Positions 63,058 through 64,000 of a DNA stretch of 64,000 nucleotides are shown piece after piece. The notes beneath the pieces were generated by a model. It made no database searches. It was not told the DNA's origin and saw nothing but the letters and a program-made list of their open reading frames with translations. Position 1 is the first letter of the stretch, and the number at the start of each line of letters is the position of its first letter. Source of the DNA: Marinobacter sp. 2_MG-2023 (GTDB lineage Bacteria; Pseudomonadota; Gammaproteobacteria; Pseudomonadales; Oleiphilaceae); the NCBI RefSeq assembly GCF_030546935.1, contig NZ_JAUOPH010000001.1, positions 558,001 through 622,000 of the forward strand, in the 5' to 3' direction. A program made the position numbers and the translations under genes.

Positions 63058-64000
63058 ATGGCCCAAACTATCCGCATCGCCGTAACACCGGGAGACGGGA
63101 TCGGTCCGGAAGTCGTGGGGGAAGCCATACGCTGCCTCGAAACCCTGCGTACCAAACATGGTTTGGACCTTGAGTGGACGAGCTTTCCCTGGCCGTCCCA
63201 TGCCTGGCATCAGGAACACGGCGAATCCATGCCCGACGATGCACTGGCTCAGCTCAAAGCCTACGACGCAATATTGCTGGGTGCCCTGGGTGATCCGGGC
63301 CCACTGGATGACCCGAGCCGTTATCTTTTGACCGACAGCGTCTCGCTAGCCCCCCTTCTGGACATGCGCAAAGGCTTTGACCAATGGGTATGCGAACGCC
63401 CTGCCCGCCTGTTACCGGGTGCCCGACAGTACCTTGCGGATGAACGCGCGAAAGATATCGATATGCTGGTGATTCGGGAGAATTCCGAAGGTGAGTACGT
63501 AAGCCAGGGCGGTCGCCTGCGCAAAGGCACGGAGGATGAGATTGCGACGCAGATGGAGGTGTTTACCCGCAAGGCCACCAACCGCATTATTCGCTATGGT
63601 TTCGAGCAGGCCCGCACCCGGGCTGCAGACCGGGTTAAAGAAGGCCGTACCAGAACCTTCCGCTCCCTTGATGGCTCTCAGTATGGTCGAGCCTGCGAAA
63701 GCCAGGTTTGCCTGATCACCAAGCGAAACGCCCTCCGCTATTGGGGCGATATGTACACCGAAGCGTTCGAAGAAATCAGCAAGGAGTTTCCGGATGTCGC
63801 TACGCATCACGAACTGGTCGATGCGGCCTGTATGAAGTTCGTTCAGAGCCCCTGGGCCTTCGATGTGGTGGTCGCCAGCAACCTGCAAGGAGATATTCTT
63901 ACGGATCTTGCAGCCGTGCTGTCGGGTGGCATGGGCGTTGCGCCATCCTGTAACCTGAACCCCACAGACCCGGACATGCCATCCATGTTCGAGCCTACTC
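63058..64000 (+). CDS. Tartrate/isopropylmalate-type dehydrogenase (3' end missing)
   Basis: At least 314 residues are visible before the window ends. The start IRIAVTPGDGIGPEVVGEAI is the isocitrate/isopropylmalate superfamily N-terminus, and IDMLVIRENSEGEYVSQGG is close to tartrate dehydrogenases (TtuC). A stretch of about 26 residues between QARTR and SQVCLITKRNALRY appears to be an insertion. ASNLQGDILTDLAA ends in metal-binding Asp residues. AGGAG is eight bases before the ATG. Confidence 0.88.
   Translation, partial: MAQTIRIAVTPGDGIGPEVVGEAIRCLETLRTKHGLDLEWTSFPWPSHAWHQEHGESMPDDALAQLKAYDAILLGALGDPGPLDDPSRYLLTDSVSLAPLLDMRKGFDQWVCERPARLLPGARQYLADERAKDIDMLVIRENSEGEYVSQGGRLRKGTEDEIATQMEVFTRKATNRIIRYGFEQARTRAADRVKEGRTRTFRSLDGSQYGRACESQVCLITKRNALRYWGDMYTEAFEEISKEFPDVATHHELVDAACMKFVQSPWAFDVVVASNLQGDILTDLAAVLSGGMGVAPSCNLNPTDPDMPSMFEPT

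Noticed and set aside
1..64000. tRNA, rRNA, CRISPR and insertion-sequence search by eye
   Set aside because: No cloverleaf with a TTCGA-type arm, repeat-spacer array or transposase motif was found. A covariance search would be decisive.

Overview
The window reads as chromosomal DNA of a marine, moderately halophilic, lipid- and amino-acid-degrading gammaproteobacterium, most likely Marinobacter or a close relative. This is inferred from gene content: ectoine hydroxylase, many acyl-CoA enzymes, a CCGSCS-type small protein, DUF6279, and an ArgP/ArgO pair. No rRNA, tRNA, CRISPR array, insertion sequence or prophage was found. The first and last genes run off the window.

Layout. 1-2.8 kb: end of a phytoene-desaturase/RetSat-like flavoprotein, an Asp/Glu-type racemase, a relic of an RND pump and a small lipoprotein. 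2.8-6.7 kb: a leftward run of stress genes (DUF1328, CsbD, a two-helix membrane protein, ectoine hydroxylase ectD, a membrane-anchored unknown and a two-pore-loop-type ion channel). 7.1-16.3 kb: a leftward catabolic cluster with a complete branched-chain-type ABC importer, a hotdog thioesterase, an acyl-CoA synthetase, a proline-racemase-family enzyme and an MDR oxidoreductase. Two similar MerR/LiuR-like palindromes precede its two main transcription units. 16.4-24.4 kb: AI-2E-type permease, DUF4124 protein, an orphan vgrG beside the scar of an FAD amine oxidase, RRM protein, YkgJ-type protein, an OsmC-YcaO fusion and a DMT exporter.

24.6-31.3 kb: a valine-degradation operon (mmsA, acyl-CoA dehydrogenase, enoyl-CoA hydratase, 3-hydroxyisobutyryl-CoA hydrolase, mmsB) with a divergent AraC regulator of MmsR type. 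31.4-46 kb: mixed housekeeping genes (ODP-like metallo-beta-lactamase fold protein, YeeN-type YebC, class I amidotransferase, PLD-like protein, short-chain fatty acid transporter, rluF, arfB, NlpC/P60 lipoprotein, argO/argP, a frameshifted CPBP protease). 46-56 kb: cold-shock protein, diguanylate cyclase, a CCGGCS-tailed small protein, PCu(A)C copper chaperone, YjdM, DUF188 protein, a Fur box between a 32-residue membrane peptide and a sugar dehydrogenase, dacB and a fasciclin lipoprotein.

56.8-62.5 kb: a leftward operon with a divergent LysR regulator. It encodes an ACAD10/11-like dehydrogenase, an ACAD10/11-like APH kinase, two SDRs and a histidine phosphatase. I read it as a candidate 4-hydroxyacyl-CoA degradation system, the most interesting unit here. 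The window closes with the start of a tartrate/isopropylmalate-type dehydrogenase.

Several start codons were moved from the longest reading frame to a downstream start that has a Shine-Dalgarno sequence, a signal peptide or the family N-terminus. Five items are below or outside simple long-frame detection: the DUF1328 protein, the CCGGCS protein, the 32-residue membrane peptide and two gene relics.
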